The position numbers were made by a program, and so were the translations under genes. Below the pieces are notes generated by a model that saw nothing but the letters and a program-made list of their open reading frames with translations, searched no databases and was not told where the DNA came from. Of a DNA stretch of 64,000 bases, positions 53,747 to 64,000 are shown one piece after another (position 1 is the first letter of the stretch; each line of letters starts with the position of its first letter). Source of the stretch: Cryobacterium shii (GTDB lineage: Bacteria; Actinomycetota; Actinomycetes; Actinomycetales; Microbacteriaceae); NCBI RefSeq assembly GCF_004402595.1, contig NZ_SOFY01000014.1:1-64000 (forward strand), in the 5' to 3' direction.

Positions 53747-54985
53747 GTGCTCATCGCCCTGAACGACGGAACCGCGGAAGCCGTCGTGCGCCGCCACCTG
53801 CGCCACCTGGTCGACGACGACGACGAGGTGCGGGCGAGTCCGGGCATCCGGGGCGGCCAGACCAGCGCCGACCGTGCCCTGGCCGGGTTCTCGGTCGCGG
53901 GCTATGCGGCCAGGCGCAGTCAGGTACTGCCGGAAACCGACCGCGGGGCCTCCCGGCTCTCCCCGTACATCCGGCACGGGCTGGTGCCGCTCGGCCGGGC
54001 GTGGGATCACGTCGCAGACGGACCCGCCCGGGACACCCGCAAATTCCGGGACGAGTTGCTCTGGCAGGAATACGCCCGACATCTCTATGCGCGGGTGGGC
54101 GTGGCCCTGCACCGAAACCTGCGGTTCGCGGCGCCCTGGGCCGGAGGGTTCGAACCCGAGGCCTGGCCGCGGCGCATGCACTGCGTCGATTCGGTCGTGT
54201 CGGAGCTGGAAACCGACGGCTGGCTGGTCAACCAGACCCGGATGTGGCTGGCTTCCCAGTACACGGTGAGGTTTGGCGCCGGGTGGCATGCCGGCCAGGA
54301 GGAGTTCTACCGGCACCTGCTCGACGGCTCGCGCGCGGCCAACCTGCTGGGCTGGCAGTGGACCGTGGGCGCCGGGACCGGCAGCCCCTACGGTTTCGCC
54401 CGCTGGCAGGTGGAGAAACGGGCCCCGCAGCTCTGCCGTGCCTGCCCGCTCGCCCAGGCCTGCCCGATCGAGCAGTTCCCGGCGGCCGCCGCACCGGCGC
54501 CGGTGACGGATGCGCCGGCGAACCTGACACGCGATCCGCACCTGGCCGCCACAAGGGGACCCTCCGTCGCCGTCCGGCGCCGCGCGGCCCGGTCGGTCCT
54601 GCTGACGGTGGATTCCCTGGGCGACGCCGATCCGGCCCTCGAGGCGCATTCCGCGCTTCCGGTCGTCTTCGTCTTCGACGAGCCGGCCCTGGCCCGGCTG
54701 CGGCTCTCGAGCAAAAGACTGATCTTCACCGTCGAAACCCTGCAGGATCTGGCCCGGCGGCGCGAGGTGGTCGTGCACCTGGGCGACCCGCGGGTGGTCG
54801 TTCCGAGCCTCGACGCGGCCGTCACGTCCGCGCCGGTGCCCAGCTTCGCGCGCTACGCGGAGGGCGCGGCCGAACTGCATCCGTGGCCGTGGCTGGTGGC
54901 GCCGCACAGCGGCTCGGTGGCCAGTTTCTCGGCCTGGCGCCGAGCCTCGGCCGGGGTCGTCGCCGACGATCCGGGCGCGGGCTAG
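53747..54985 (+). CDS. Photolyase/cryptochrome homologue with reversed domain order and four Fe-S-type cysteines
   Basis: The 412-residue protein has the FAD-binding helical domain first (about 40-245): SRLSPYIRHGLVPL, DELLWQEYARHLY, then TDGWLVNQTRMWLAS and the WHAGQEEFYRHLLDGSRAANLLGWQW motif that cradles FAD. An alpha/beta domain resembling the photolyase antenna domain comes last (about 280-400, LLTVDSLGDADPALEAHS, VVFVFDEPALARLRLSSKR). Cys146 (RMHCVDSVV) and Cys230, Cys233, Cys239 (LCRACPLAQACPI) match the positions of the 4Fe-4S ligands in iron-sulfur photolyases. TAAAAT lies five bases before the GTG, so the mRNA is probably leaderless. Repair or signalling role unknown. Confidence 0.8.
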   Translation: MLIALNDGTAEAVVRRHLRHLVDDDDEVRASPGIRGGQTSADRALAGFSVAGYAARRSQVLPETDRGASRLSPYIRHGLVPLGRAWDHVADGPARDTRKFRDELLWQEYARHLYARVGVALHRNLRFAAPWAGGFEPEAWPRRMHCVDSVVSELETDGWLVNQTRMWLASQYTVRFGAGWHAGQEEFYRHLLDGSRAANLLGWQWTVGAGTGSPYGFARWQVEKRAPQLCRACPLAQACPIEQFPAAAAPAPVTDAPANLTRDPHLAATRGPSVAVRRRAARSVLLTVDSLGDADPALEAHSALPVVFVFDEPALARLRLSSKRLIFTVETLQDLARRREVVVHLGDPRVVVPSLDAAVTSAPVPSFARYAEGAAELHPWPWLVAPHSGSVASFSAWRRASAGVVADDPGAG

Positions 54986-55326
54986 CGGCCCTGGCGGCGC
55001 TTCCCCGGGCGCGGCTGGCCCTTGACCTCGGGCGCGCGGCCCTTGCCCTTCGAGGCCTTGGCCTTGCCGCCCGCGGGCAGCGGCGGCTGCCAGGGCTCAT
55101 CCGAGGCGGCCAGCTCGGCGCGGGCCTCCGTCAGAAACAGGTTGCCCGCCGTGGTCAGCCGGGTGGTCTCCGTGGTGCGGTCGATGAGCACGACGCCGAG
55201 GTTCGTCTCGAGTTTCGCGATCGAGGAACGCAGCTTCGGGGTGGAGACATTGAGGTTCATCGCGGCGCGCGGGAAATGCAACTCCTCGGCGACGGCGATG
55301 AAATGCCGGAGGAGGGTGATGTCCAC
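54982..55326 (-). CDS. LysR-type DNA-binding domain protein without effector domain
   Basis: The 114-residue protein starts with a LysR winged HTH (VDITLLRHFIAVAEELHFPRAA, MNLNVSTPKLRSSIAKLE, GVVLIDRTTETTRLTTAG). In place of the usual 200-residue substrate-binding domain it has a 45-residue Gly/Lys/Arg/Pro-rich tail (GGKAKASKGKGRAPEVKG). The GTG at 55326 follows AAAGG. It overlaps the photolyase-like gene tail to tail by four bases. A nucleoid-like or DNA-bridging role for the basic tail is possible; the alternative is a truncated relic. Confidence 0.75.
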   Translation of the reverse strand: MDITLLRHFIAVAEELHFPRAAMNLNVSTPKLRSSIAKLETNLGVVLIDRTTETTRLTTAGNLFLTEARAELAASDEPWQPPLPAGGKAKASKGKGRAPEVKGQPRPGKRRQGR

Positions 55327-55476
55327 GGAACGCCTTTCTTCGTGCCCCGCATGAATCGCGGGCAGAGTAACAGGGTACGCGCTCCCTCCCGCGGGCGTCG
55401 CCCGGAGGCCGCGGCATCCGTCACGGCCCCCGTGCCGGCTCGTCCGCTGCCCGCTCGCCCGGTGCCCGGCGCACGC

Positions 55477-55482
55477 TAGGCT
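55477..55482 (+). promoter_or_regulatory. Possible -10 box of the gcv operon
   Basis: TAGGCT lies about 80 bp before the glycine riboswitch. The same hexamer occurs before glpX. No clear -35 box is seen. Confidence 0.35.
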
Positions 55483-55560
55483 GAGAGCGCACACGCCCAA
55501 GCGCGCAGCACCAGCATCAAGTGAATACCCTCAAGTGAATACCGGGCCATCAAGGTCGAT

Positions 55561-55752
55561 GCGGGAGAGTTCGACGCCGGGAGGCGAGCGAACACCGAAG
55601 GAGCAATCCTCCCCGACAATCTCTCAGGTACTCGTACCGCATCGAACTGGCCACTCTGAAAAGTAGTCGCGGCACCAACGCGGCTCGCCCATGGTGAAAG
55701 TCACGTCCCGACGGATGCGGTGAAGCTCTCAGGCCTGACGACAGAGGGGGAG
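55561..55752 (+). promoter_or_regulatory. Tandem glycine riboswitch
   Basis: Two glycine aptamers occur in tandem. The first runs from GCGGGAGAG (55561) through CCGAAGGAGCAA, AATCTCTCAGGTA and CACTCTGAAAAG. The second has GGTGAAAG, GAAGCTCTCAGGC and ACAGAGGGGGAG (55741-55752). These are the diagnostic conserved stretches of the gcvT-type RNA. The following 78 bases to gcvT hold short hairpins (TTCGATCGCTCGATCG, GTCGGCTAAGAGCC on the other strand) and GGAG near the ATG. Glycine binding is expected to turn on the cleavage operon. Confidence 0.93.
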
Positions 55753-55829
55753 TTCCCAGGAGTTCGATCGCTCGATCGTGCCCCGGAGAATCTCGCTCGG
55801 CTCTTAGCCGACGACGACCTGGAGAACTC

Positions 55830-57002
55830 ATGACCTCGGACAACGCCGCCCTCACTTCTTCTGCCGACACCGATTCCGCTCCCGCCGCCACGGAGCGATT
55901 CTCCCCGCTGCACCAGGCGCACGTCGAAGCCGGCGCCAGCTTCACGGACTTCGCCGGCTGGCAGATGCCGGTGCGGTACTCCAGCGACCTGGCCGAGCAC
56001 CACGCGGTGCGCACCGGCGCGGGCATCTTCGACCTTTCGCACATGGCCGAAATCGTCGTCGTCGGGCCGGATGCCGGGGCGTTCCTCGACTACGCGCTCG
56101 CCGGCAAGCTCTCCGTGATCGAGCTGCTGCAGGCCAAGTACAGCCTCATCCTGAACCGCGCCGGGGGCATCATCGACGACATCGTCGTCTACCGCACGGC
56201 GGAGGAGGAGTTCCTCGTCGTCGCCAACGCGGGCAACCGGTTCCAGGCCGTCGAAGCGCTCTCCGCGCGCGCCGCCCGCTTCGACGTCACCGTCACCGAC
56301 CGGAGCGACGCAGTCGCCCTGATCGCCGTGCAGGGCCCGAACTCCCGGGCCATCCTGGAAGCCACCGCGGGTCTCACCGTCGACGGCGACCTGGCCGCGC
56401 TCAAGTACTACCGCGCCCTCGGCGGCACCTTCCAGAGCGCCTCGGTACTGATCGCCCGCACCGGCTACACCGGCGAAGACGGGTTCGAACTCTACGTCGA
56501 CGTGCCCGACGCCCTGGCTCTCTGGAACGCCCTCTTCGTCGCCGGCGAGGTCCACGGGCTGGTCCCGGCCGGGCTCGCCAGCCGCGATACCCTGCGGCTC
56601 GAGGCCGGCATGCCCCTCTACGGCCACGAACTCAGCACCTCCACCTACCCGGCCCAGGCCGGGCTCGGCCGGGTCGTCAACCTGGCCAAGGAGGTCGACT
56701 TCATCGGCCGCGAAGCCAGTGAGGAAGGTCCCAGCGCCGAGGCCCGCGTGCTCGTGGGACTCGCCTCGGCCGGCAAACGCGCCGGCCGGGCCGACTACGC
56801 GATCTTCCGCAGCGCCGACGCGACCGTGGCCGACGGCGTGATCACGAGCGGGGCGCTGTCACCGACTTTGGGACATCCGATCGCCATGGCCTACGTGGCG
56901 CCGGGCCTCGCCCGCCTCGGAACCGAGGTCTTCATCGACGTGCGCGGCACCCGCATCCCCGCCACCGTGACCGCCCTTCCGTTCTACCAGCGCCAGAAAT
57001 AG
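55830..57002 (+). CDS. gcvT: Glycine cleavage system T protein (aminomethyltransferase)
   Basis: The 390-residue enzyme transfers the methylene group from the H protein to tetrahydrofolate and releases ammonia. It carries FAGWQMPVRY, HMAEIVVVG, the folate/active-site Asp region KYSLILNRAGGIIDDIVVYR, and GYTGEDGFELY. The N-terminus is 25 residues longer than usual and polar. GGAG lies six bases before the ATG. It is first in gcvT-gcvH-gcvP, behind the glycine riboswitch. Confidence 0.96.
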   Translation: MTSDNAALTSSADTDSAPAATERFSPLHQAHVEAGASFTDFAGWQMPVRYSSDLAEHHAVRTGAGIFDLSHMAEIVVVGPDAGAFLDYALAGKLSVIELLQAKYSLILNRAGGIIDDIVVYRTAEEEFLVVANAGNRFQAVEALSARAARFDVTVTDRSDAVALIAVQGPNSRAILEATAGLTVDGDLAALKYYRALGGTFQSASVLIARTGYTGEDGFELYVDVPDALALWNALFVAGEVHGLVPAGLASRDTLRLEAGMPLYGHELSTSTYPAQAGLGRVVNLAKEVDFIGREASEEGPSAEARVLVGLASAGKRAGRADYAIFRSADATVADGVITSGALSPTLGHPIAMAYVAPGLARLGTEVFIDVRGTRIPATVTALPFYQRQK

Positions 57003-57035
57003 ACACCCCTAATCCATCCCTCGAGAGGAAACCCC

Positions 57036-57407
57036 ATGGCAGACAAGACTGAACTCCAGTACACCGCCGAGCACGAGTGGGTGCTGGTCGACGGCGACAC
57101 CGTCACCGTCGGCATCACCGCCTACGCCGCCGACAAGCTCGGCGACGTCGTCTTCGTCGAGCTGCCCGCCGTGGGCAGCGATGTCGCCGGGGGCAGCGTC
57201 GTCGGCGAGATCGAGTCCACGAAGTCGGTCGGCGAGCTGTTCGCCCCCGTCACGGGCACCGTCGCCGAGACCAACGACGCCGTCGTCGACAGCCCCGAGC
57301 TCGTCAACAGCGACCCGTTCGGCGCCGGCTGGTTGATCAAGGTCACCTACGCCGAGCTTCCTCCCCTCCTCAGCTACGCCGAGTACTCCGCCCTCGTCGG
57401 CGAGTAA
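57036..57407 (+). CDS. gcvH: Glycine cleavage system H protein
   Basis: The 123-residue carrier protein is lipoylated on Lys63 in [17 protein letters not shown] and shuttles the aminomethyl group between P and T proteins. The start is ATG 57036 with GAGAGGAA upstream, 33 bp after gcvT. Length and motif are normal. Confidence 0.97.
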   Translation: MADKTELQYTAEHEWVLVDGDTVTVGITAYAADKLGDVVFVELPAVGSDVAGGSVVGEIESTKSVGELFAPVTGTVAETNDAVVDSPELVNSDPFGAGWLIKVTYAELPPLLSYAEYSALVGE

Positions 57408-57436
57408 CGAAAACAAGAAGCACAGGTTCCCGACAC

Positions 57437-60412
<2,976 letters not shown>

Positions 60413-60464
60413 TAGGGCGGCCCCTGCCCCCCCTTGCTTCGCAGAGGCCCCGCCCGCGTCCGCG

Positions 60465-60519
60465 GAGCCGTGAGGAAAGCTCCTCTTTTTTGGAAATAGA
60501 GAGTCGCAACTCACGGCTC
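60465..60519 (+). terminator. Terminator after gcvP
   Basis: GAGCCGTGAG (60465-60474) pairs with CTCACGGCTC (60510-60519). Inside it, GAGGA-AAGC-TCCTC is followed directly by six T (60486-60491), a small rho-independent terminator nested in a larger stem. The remaining gap to 60867 (455 bp in all) holds this, a palindrome and a tandem array; no gene is seen. Confidence 0.6.
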
Positions 60520-60613
60520 GGCGAGGTTTCGGTGCACCCTGCGTCTCCGTGCCTGCTTTCGCAGACACCCTGCCGGGCGGCACGGCCGGCGCCGGTCGGC
60601 CAGGCCTCCTGGA

Positions 60614-60694
60614 CGAATTCGACGGAGATTTTGAGCATCCGGCCGCTTTTCGGCCCGATTTGAGCCTTTTGCAGCAGAATCTCCGTCGAATTCG
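60614..60694. repeat. Palindrome family 1, full copy
   Basis: CGAATTCGACGGAGATT (60614-60630) pairs exactly with AATCTCCGTCGAATTCG (60678-60694), and the centre has GCTTTTCGGCCC. The arms match the copies at 23217 and 29927. Confidence 0.87.
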
Positions 60695-60725
60695 CACGGG
60701 CACCGGCGGGCGAGGTTCGGCGGGG

Positions 60726-60863
60726 GAGGCGGGGCGCGGCGGGCAGGGGAGGCGGGGCGCGGCGGGCAGGGGAGGCGGGGCGCGGCGGGCAGGTGAGGCC
60801 GGGCTCGGCGGTCAGGTGAGGCCGGGCTCGGCGGTCAGGTGGGGCCGGGCGGCGGCGGGCAGG
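60726..60863. repeat. 23-bp tandem repeat, six units
   Basis: Units start at 60726, 60749, 60772, 60795, 60818 and 60841. The first three are variants of GAGGCGGGGCGCGGCGGGCA and the next two of GAGGCCGGGCTCGGCGGTCA. The array ends four bases before the CPBP gene stop, so it lies in the 3' untranslated part of that gene. Confidence 0.88.
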
Positions 60864-60867
60864 TGGG

Positions 60868-61629
60868 CTAGGCGGCGGTGGGGGCGAGCAGCCCGGGCCA
60901 CCAGGCCAGGGCGAGCGGGTAGCCCACGAACGAGACGATGTCGAGCACCCAGTGCGCGATCACGAGCGGCATCGTGCGGCCCCAGCGGAGGTAGCACCAG
61001 CCGAACACGACGCCCATCACGGCGTTGCCGAAGAACGGGCCGATGCCCTGGTACAGGTGGTAGCTGCCCCGCAGCACGGCCGACGACACGATGATCGTCC
61101 AGGTCGACCAGCCGAGCTCGCGCAGCCGGGTGAAGAGGTAGCCCACCACGATCAGCTCCTCCGTCAGCGCCGAGCGAAGCGCCGAGAGCACCAGGATGGG
61201 GACCGTCCACCAGAACGTGTCGATCGGCGACGGCACGACCGCGACCGTGAAGCCGAAGAACCGCCCGGCCAGGTACAGGCCGAGGCCCGGGATGCCGATG
61301 GCCGCGACCAGGCCGAGCCCGCGCAGGAGGTCGCCCCGCGGCTCCGTCAGGTCGAACCCGAGTCGCCGGAACGCGCTCTGCCCGGGACGCCACAGCAGGT
61401 ACAGCACCAGGGCCACGGCGAAGAAGGCGAAGAAGATCCCGAGGAACTGGTAGGTGAAGTCGAGCCATTCCCGCGGCGACTGCGAGCCGTTCAGCGTGGC
61501 CGACTGCTCCGAGAGCGGCCGCGTGTCGGTCAGGCGGGCGATGATTGAGACCACCGAATAGATGGCGGATGCCCCGAGCGAGAGCCCGAGGACGATTCCT
61601 ACCTCCCAGCGAAGAGCGTTCCGAGTCAC
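60868..61629 (-). CDS. CPBP family intramembrane metalloprotease
   Basis: The 253-residue protein has about seven TMs and the CPBP/Abi motifs: EEL (SALTEELIVVGYLFTRLRE), RGSYHLYQG (histidine in the second motif) and the C-terminal HWVLDIVSF. Family members process prenylated or bacteriocin-related proteins. The GTG at 61629 overlaps the stop of the DCC-family gene. A 23-bp tandem array lies immediately after its stop. Confidence 0.88.
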   Translation of the reverse strand: MTRNALRWEVGIVLGLSLGASAIYSVVSIIARLTDTRPLSEQSATLNGSQSPREWLDFTYQFLGIFFAFFAVALVLYLLWRPGQSAFRRLGFDLTEPRGDLLRGLGLVAAIGIPGLGLYLAGRFFGFTVAVVPSPIDTFWWTVPILVLSALRSALTEELIVVGYLFTRLRELGWSTWTIIVSSAVLRGSYHLYQGIGPFFGNAVMGVVFGWCYLRWGRTMPLVIAHWVLDIVSFVGYPLALAWWPGLLAPTAA

Positions 61630-62018
61630 GTGCCCGGCTTCATCCGGCAGGCCGGCGTGCCCCCGGGAAGCCGGTGGCGGTAGCGCGCCACCAGCCGGTA
61701 GCCGAGTTCGGCGGCCCAGGACCACGGCGGAACCGTGCCCAGCCAGCCGAGGATGCGCAGAACCGTGTTCGGCTGGTGCCGCAGCAGGGCGGCGACGGCC
61801 GCGGCGCCGCCGTACTGGTGCCCGTCGATCACGAGCCAGACCCGCGACTGGGCGTCCTTCGTCGTGAGGGCGTACGACCCGAGGTCGGTCCACTGGTACG
61901 GGGCCGCATCCGGCATGGCCGGAAGGAGGCGGGTCATCAGGTTCACGGAGGTGGTGCAGAACGCGCAGTCGCCGTCGAAGATCAGCAGCGGCGGGCGGGC
62001 GGGGGAGACGAGCGTCAT
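61626..62018 (-). CDS. DCC-family thiol-disulfide oxidoreductase-like protein (DUF393)
   Basis: The 130-residue protein has the family motif FDGDCAFCTTSVNLMTRLLP (about 14-33) with a C-x2-C pair, then YALTTKDAQSRVWLVIDG and a Trp-rich end. DCC proteins have a thioredoxin-like fold and are suspected to act in disulfide chemistry. It is coupled to the CPBP gene by a four-base overlap. Confidence 0.88.
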   Translation of the reverse strand: MTLVSPARPPLLIFDGDCAFCTTSVNLMTRLLPAMPDAAPYQWTDLGSYALTTKDAQSRVWLVIDGHQYGGAAAVAALLRHQPNTVLRILGWLGTVPPWSWAAELGYRLVARYRHRLPGGTPACRMKPGT

Positions 62019-62253
62019 GTCTCAATCCTCCCACTGCCCTCCGACTGCGCAGAACGCGGATGTTGCGGGGTACGGCGGAAGGATCGGCCGAAAGAACCTG
62101 CCGTGGTGCAACTATCCTGCGCAGAATGTTTCGCCTGTGTAACGTTTCCTCATTAGATTGTGCGAACGCAGTCCCGGCTCTTTAGGGTCAATATAACTGA
62201 CGTGTCGGCGCGGTGATGAGCCGCGTGGCACATCCCTGCGCACAGGAGGAAAA

Positions 62254-63873
62254 TTGAAAATCAGGAGACTGGGCATACCAGCCATCGCTCTGGCCGCCGC
62301 GGGAGCACTCATGCTCTCCGGGTGCGCGAGTGGAGAATCCACCCCGAAAGCCGCGACCGGCGACACCGCGGCGATCATCAGCACGAACGGCTCTGAGCCG
62401 CAGAACCCGCTGATCCCGACGAACACCACCGAGACCGGTGGCGGCAAGATCACCACCTCGCTCTTCGCCGGACTCGTTTCCTACAACGCCAAGGGCGAGA
62501 CCGAGAACGAGGTCGCGAAGTCCATCGAATCGGACGACGCGCAGAACTGGACCGTCACGATCAACGACGGCTGGAAGTTCACCGACGGCGAAGCCGTCAC
62601 CGCTTCCTCCTTCGTGGACGCGTGGAACTTCGGCGCGAAGTTCAGCAACGCCCAGAGCGCTTCCTACTTCTTCGACGACATCGCCGGCTTCAGCTACGAC
62701 GCCGACTCCGAACTGACCGGCCTCAAGGTCGTCGACGACAAGACCTTCACGGTCGAGCTGGCTTCCCCCGAGGCCGACTGGCCGCTGCGTCTGGGCTACA
62801 CGGCGTTCATGCCGCTGCCCTCCTCCGCGTACGCGGACATGGCCGCCTTCGGTGAGAACCCGATCGGCAACGGCCCGTACATGCTGGCCAAGAAGGGCGC
62901 CTGGGAGCACGAGGTCAAGATCGACCTCGTCACCAACCCCGACTACGACGGCGTGCGCAAGCCCGTCAACGGCGGCCTGAGCATCGTCTTCTACGCCTCG
63001 CAGGATGCCGCCTACGCGGACGTCCAGGGTGGAAACCTCGACGTGCTCGACGCCGTCCCGGATGCCGCATTCGCCTCCTACGAGTCGGACTTCCCGGACC
63101 GCTTCGTCAACCAGCCGGCCGCCATCTTCCAGGGCTTCAACATGCCGTACTACCTCGAGCACTGGAGTGGTGAGGAAGGCAAGCTGCGCCGCGCCGCCAT
63201 CTCGATGTCGATCGACCGCAAGGAAATCACCGACGTCATCTTCCAGGGCACCCGCACCCCGGCCACCGACTTCACCTCGCCGGTCATCGACGGTTACTCC
63301 GACTCTCTCAAGGGTGCCGACGTCCTCGCCTACAACCCGAAAGAGGCCAAAGCCAAGTGGGCCGAAGCCGACAAGATCGCGCCCTACACCGGCACGTTCG
63401 ACCTCGCCTACAACTCCGACGGCGGCCACGCGGCCTGGGTCGACGCTGTGACCAACAGCATCAAGAACACCCTGGGCATCGAAGCCATCGGCAAGCCGTA
63501 CCCGACCTTCGCCGCAGCCCTCGACGACCGCAAGGGTGACAAGCTGACCGGTGGAACCCGCGCCGGCTGGCAGGGCGACTACCCGTCGCTGTACAACTTC
63601 CTCGCCCCGCTGTACCAGACCGGTGCCGGCTCGAACTACGAGGACTACAGCAGCCCCGAATTCGACAAGCTGATCAAGGATGGCGCAGCGGCGTCGTCCG
63701 TCGAAGCCGCAACCAAGAAGTACCAGGAAGCTCAGGAAGTCCTGCTCAAGGACCTCCCGACCATCCCGCTCTGGTACTCCAACGTCACCGGCGTCTGGTC
63801 TGACAAGGTCGATAACGTCGTCTTCGGCTGGGACTCCGTGCCGCTGTACAGCAACATCACCAAGAGCGAGTAA
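62254..63873 (+). CDS. Oligopeptide ABC transporter substrate-binding lipoprotein
   Basis: The 539-residue family 5 binding protein (OppA/DppA type) has a lipoprotein signal with lipobox LSGC (Cys24), then SEPQNPLIPTNT, GPYMLAKKG, RRAAISMSIDRKEITDVIF and PTIPLWYSNVTGVWSDKVDNV. The start is TTG 62254 with GGAGG five bases upstream. A strong hairpin follows it, and the permease genes of the importer should lie just outside the window. Codon use and length are normal. Confidence 0.94.
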   Translation: MKIRRLGIPAIALAAAGALMLSGCASGESTPKAATGDTAAIISTNGSEPQNPLIPTNTTETGGGKITTSLFAGLVSYNAKGETENEVAKSIESDDAQNWTVTINDGWKFTDGEAVTASSFVDAWNFGAKFSNAQSASYFFDDIAGFSYDADSELTGLKVVDDKTFTVELASPEADWPLRLGYTAFMPLPSSAYADMAAFGENPIGNGPYMLAKKGAWEHEVKIDLVTNPDYDGVRKPVNGGLSIVFYASQDAAYADVQGGNLDVLDAVPDAAFASYESDFPDRFVNQPAAIFQGFNMPYYLEHWSGEEGKLRRAAISMSIDRKEITDVIFQGTRTPATDFTSPVIDGYSDSLKGADVLAYNPKEAKAKWAEADKIAPYTGTFDLAYNSDGGHAAWVDAVTNSIKNTLGIEAIGKPYPTFAAALDDRKGDKLTGGTRAGWQGDYPSLYNFLAPLYQTGAGSNYEDYSSPEFDKLIKDGAAASSVEAATKKYQEAQEVLLKDLPTIPLWYSNVTGVWSDKVDNVVFGWDSVPLYSNITKSE

Positions 63874-63913
63874 TACTCGTTCAATCCGTTTGACAGCAGT
63901 GAATAGATAAGAC

Positions 63914-63949
63914 GTGTGGGGCTCGGGGCGTCAGCCCCGGGCCCCACAC
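63914..63949 (+). terminator. Strong hairpin after the binding-protein gene
   Basis: GTGTGGGGCTCGGGGC (63914-63929) pairs with GCCCCGGGCCCCACAC (63934-63949), 16 bp with one U-G pair and a four-base loop. No T run follows. Such hairpins often stabilise the upstream mRNA so that the binding protein is made in excess over the permeases. Confidence 0.65.
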
Positions 63950-63965
63950 TGACTAGACTCAACCA

Positions 63966-64000
63966 GTGATTGTGAATCTCATGTACATACGTTCTGGCTT
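63966..64000 (+). CDS. Possible start of the next gene (importer permease?)
   Basis: A GTG at 63966 (or ATG at 63981) opens a frame that continues to the edge (VIVNLMYIRSG). Position after an OppA-like gene suggests a permease, but eleven residues are too few to show it, and no strong ribosome site is seen. Confidence 0.25.
   Translation, partial: MIVNLMYIRSG

Overview
The window comes from a high-GC (roughly 70 percent) Gram-positive actinobacterium. The best fit is the Microbacteriaceae (Cryobacterium/Leifsonia type). This rests on the mycothiol conjugate amidase Mca, DUF4307 and DUF4245 proteins, a short UppS-like prenyltransferase, many GTG/TTG starts, and a core gene order that I know from mycobacteria (greA, DUF4307, mca, small membrane protein, hemolysin III, UppS; then phoH2, fum, glpX, xseBA, ispH, ychF). 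The family call is inference; no rRNA or tRNA lies in the window to confirm it.

Layout. 0.2-4.0 kb: an FtsX-type ABC exporter (minus) diverges from a NarL-type histidine kinase and response regulator; the regulator gene is frameshifted. 4.0-6.2 kb: a large Ig-like/multi-TM surface protein. 6.4-11.7 kb: a tightly overlapping four-gene operon (MFS carrier, alanine-racemase-fold PLP enzyme, covalent-FAD sugar/lactone oxidase, GH1-fold protein that has lost its catalytic nucleophile). 11.9-13.4 kb: an ABC-2 exporter. 13.6-15.1 kb: lemA-htpX. 15.1-16.3 kb: a YcaQ-like DNA glycosylase. 16.5-20.5 kb: a four-gene binding-protein-dependent ABC importer. 20.6-23.1 kb: an AI-2E-type membrane protein and threonine dehydratase.

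23.4-42.2 kb is conserved core: greA, mca, uppS-like, class V aminotransferase, phoH2, fumC, carbonic anhydrase, xseA/xseB, ispH, fbaA, glpX, rmuC, a DnaQ-like exonuclease and ychF. 42.2-55.3 kb is accessory and eroding. It holds intergenic palindromes, a tandem duplication of the ychF tail, an oxidoreductase/membrane-protein cluster next to a 904-residue MalT-like LuxR regulator, and several broken genes. It also holds an unusual photolyase/cryptochrome homologue with its domains in reverse order and four cysteines placed like those of iron-sulfur photolyases. 55.5-60.4 kb is the glycine cleavage operon gcvT-gcvH-gcvP behind a tandem glycine riboswitch. 60.9-63.9 kb has a CPBP protease, a DCC-family protein and an OppA-like lipoprotein that probably begins an oligopeptide importer.

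Three families of imperfect palindromes (77-101 bp, about 50-70 bp and 97-101 bp) recur between genes and are not explained by any known element I can name. Five genes are interrupted (two frameshifts, one internal deletion, and two in-frame stops that each replace a tyrosine codon), which means either local gene decay or residual sequence error. No transposase, phage gene, CRISPR array, tRNA or rRNA was recognised.
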